Source: Planctomycetota bacterium (GTDB taxonomy: Bacteria > Planctomycetota > Planctomycetia > Planctomycetales > Planctomycetaceae). Taken from it: DNA of 8,085 nucleotides. Under the pieces are notes generated by a model that was not told the origin of the DNA, searched no databases, and saw nothing but the letters and a program-made list of their open reading frames with translations. Each line of letters opens with the position of its first letter. The stretch's first letter is position 1. Where the stretch lies: positions 1-8,085 of the forward strand of contig JAQBZS010000289.1 in the NCBI GenBank assembly GCA_027622115.1. The letters are read 5' to 3'. Position numbers and translations under genes: made by a program. This document shows, piece after piece, positions 6,754 through 8,085 of the stretch.

Positions 6754-7980
6754 GTGAGTCAGTTTTTCACGATCCACAATCGACGAGATTTCCTTCGAAC
6801 CGCAGGAATCGGCGGACTTGCATTGCTGACTGCTCCGTCCGGCGTTCCCGCACAAGATCCACCCGCGATCGTCTCACCAGTGAAAGGCAAGGACCGCCGA
6901 CTGATCGTGCTCACCGAATCTCCCGCAGTGCTTGAGACTCCCACGGAACTACTACTGCATGACAAGGTGACGCCGATCGAAAAACTGTTTGTGCGAAACA
7001 ACTCGCAGCCCGCAGACTCCGCGACACTTGCGGCACCTCGCGCGAACGGCTGGACGATCGACTTCACCGGACTCGTCAAGCAGCCGCGATCGATCGATGC
7101 GTCGAAACTCGCCGAAATGGATCAGGTCGAATACGAAATGGTGTTGCAGTGTTCGGGCAACAGTCGGTCTCTGTACGCCGGAAGCGTGAAGTCGAAAGGT
7201 ACGCAATGGGGTCGCGGCGGGATGGGCAACGTCCGGTTTGCGGGAGTGCGTTTGAGCCAGGTTCTCGAACGGTTGCAAGTCGAGATTGGGAAGCATGCGG
7301 CATTTGTAACGGCCGAAGGTCGCGACGATCCGCTACCCGGCAAGGAAGATTTCGAGCACAGCCTTCCGCTCGACGAAGTTCTGCAACGCGCGATCTTCGC
7401 CACGAAGCTCAACGGAGCACCGATTCCCTCGTGCCATGGCGGCCCCGTTCGGCTGGTGACGCCCGGCATTTACGGCACGATGCAGATCAAGTGGCTGAGC
7501 TGCCTCCGCTTCGAAGCCACGGAAACCGACAACTACAACCAAATCCCGCGCTACCGCGTGCCGATCAAACCGATCGCCCCCGGTTCCAAAATCAAGTACA
7601 CGTTCGACAACAGCCGTTTCAATTGGGACATGAAGCTGAAGAGCGTCGTGCTGTCACCCACAGCCGACGCCAGGCTGAAACCGGGACCAATCCATGTTCA
7701 TGGCGTGGCGTTCAATGACGGAAAGGCTGCGATCGAAACGGTGTTGATTTCCACGGATTTTGGGCAAAGCTGGCGTCGCGCCAAACTGGAACGCCGAACG
7801 AGTCCCTACGCGTGGACTCGGTTTTCGATGCCGCTGTTGCTGCAAGCCGGCAAGCATTCCATCTGGACTCGTGCGGTCGATGCATGGGGCCGCAGCCAAC
7901 CGCTTGACGGCTCGATCCACTGGAATCCGTCCGGCTATGAGTGGAACGGTGTGGAGAAGATCAACGTGATTGTCGGTTGA
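6754..7980 (+). CDS. Tat-exported molybdopterin oxidoreductase, sulfite oxidase family
   Basis: This is a periplasmic mononuclear molybdenum enzyme of the sulfite oxidase family (SorA/SoxC-like), likely oxidising sulfite to sulfate; the true substrate is not proven. Starting at GTG 6754 it has 408 residues. NRRDFLRTAGIGGLALLTA (9-27) is a twin-arginine signal, fitting export of a folded cofactor protein. The Moco domain carries LQCSGNSR, with Cys133 as the expected molybdenum ligand, then GGMGNVRFAGVRLSQVLERL (155-174) and HGGPVRLVTPGIYGTMQIKW (228-247), the family's HG.P.R.v.PG..G....KW block. The C-terminal Ig-like dimerisation domain (about 283-406) shows GVAFNDG, VLISTDFGQSW, RAVDAWGRSQP and WNPSGYEWN. 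No heme or cytochrome domain is fused; an electron acceptor must come from elsewhere. Cys227 just before the conserved His is an uncommon residue there. The alternative start ATG 6733 adds seven residues. Family is firm; sulfite as substrate is moderately likely. Confidence 0.93.
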   Translation: MSQFFTIHNRRDFLRTAGIGGLALLTAPSGVPAQDPPAIVSPVKGKDRRLIVLTESPAVLETPTELLLHDKVTPIEKLFVRNNSQPADSATLAAPRANGWTIDFTGLVKQPRSIDASKLAEMDQVEYEMVLQCSGNSRSLYAGSVKSKGTQWGRGGMGNVRFAGVRLSQVLERLQVEIGKHAAFVTAEGRDDPLPGKEDFEHSLPLDEVLQRAIFATKLNGAPIPSCHGGPVRLVTPGIYGTMQIKWLSCLRFEATETDNYNQIPRYRVPIKPIAPGSKIKYTFDNSRFNWDMKLKSVVLSPTADARLKPGPIHVHGVAFNDGKAAIETVLISTDFGQSWRRAKLERRTSPYAWTRFSMPLLLQAGKHSIWTRAVDAWGRSQPLDGSIHWNPSGYEWNGVEKINVIVG

Positions 7981-8030
7981 GTTCTTCTCGCCGCGCTCAA
8001 GTCCGGTAAATTCGTTTAACCCGCATTCGA

Positions 8031-8076
8031 CCGGGGCCTCACGGCCCCGGCAGAGGCTGTGCCGGGCCTTCGGCCC
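8031..8076. repeat. Cluster of overlapping GC-rich hairpins after the sulfite oxidase-like gene
   Basis: Three stems share bases: CCGGGGCC (8031-8038) with GGCCCCGG (8043-8050) around TCAC; CCCGGCA (8046-8052) with TGCCGGG (8060-8066); and GGGCC (8064-8068) with GGCCC (8072-8076). Neighbouring stems exclude one another. The first lies 50 bp past the stop codon and may end transcription, but no T-tract follows. Similar GC hairpins with a TCAC loop are, in my recollection, a common planctomycete intergenic repeat. Confidence 0.65.
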
Positions 8077-8085
8077 TGAATCGGA

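Noticed and set aside
5881..6855. 324-codon minus-strand frame across the sulfatase end and spacer
   Set aside because: It runs antisense to the sulfatase and through the nested inverted repeat, with no recognisable motif. The 301-codon frame at 4912-5817 is dismissed for the same reason.

Overview
The window (about 8 kb, moderately GC-rich) reads as a piece of a planctomycete chromosome. The pointers are a short pilin-like protein of a type common in Planctomycetota, a secreted sulfatase of the abundant planctomycete kind, a Tat-exported sulfite-oxidase-family molybdoenzyme, long spacers between genes, and weak or absent Shine-Dalgarno signals on some genes. The assignment is inferred from gene content and style; no rRNA or other marker for fine placement is present apart from lepA.

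Layout: (1) 1-439, minus strand: 5' part of a pilin-like single-span membrane protein that runs off the left edge. (2) 440-987: spacer between divergent genes, with small repeats and a 12-bp palindrome but no convincing gene. (3) 988-2340, plus: type II (MOFRL) glycerate 2-kinase. (4) 2341-3092: 750-bp spacer without a credible gene. (5) 3093-4889, plus: lepA, elongation factor 4, complete. (6) 4999-6462, plus: secreted sulfatase resembling heparan N-sulfatase (sulfamidase, SGSH), with an unusual start region. (7) 6463-6753: spacer holding a striking 66-nt nested inverted repeat. (8) 6754-7980, plus: Tat-exported molybdopterin oxidoreductase of the sulfite oxidase family. (9) 7981-8085: GC-rich overlapping hairpins up to the right edge.

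Functionally these are mostly independent genes. Glycerate kinase feeds glycerate into lower glycolysis as 2-phosphoglycerate, and LepA is a conserved ribosome-associated GTPase. The sulfatase and the sulfite-oxidase-like protein both handle sulfur oxyanions outside the cytoplasm, but the 291-bp spacer with a strong hairpin between them argues against a tight operon, so the link is only suggestive. I see no phage, transposase, CRISPR, toxin-antitoxin or defence genes, and no clear evidence for a new multi-gene system. The most notable non-coding structure is the nested inverted repeat at 6560-6625.
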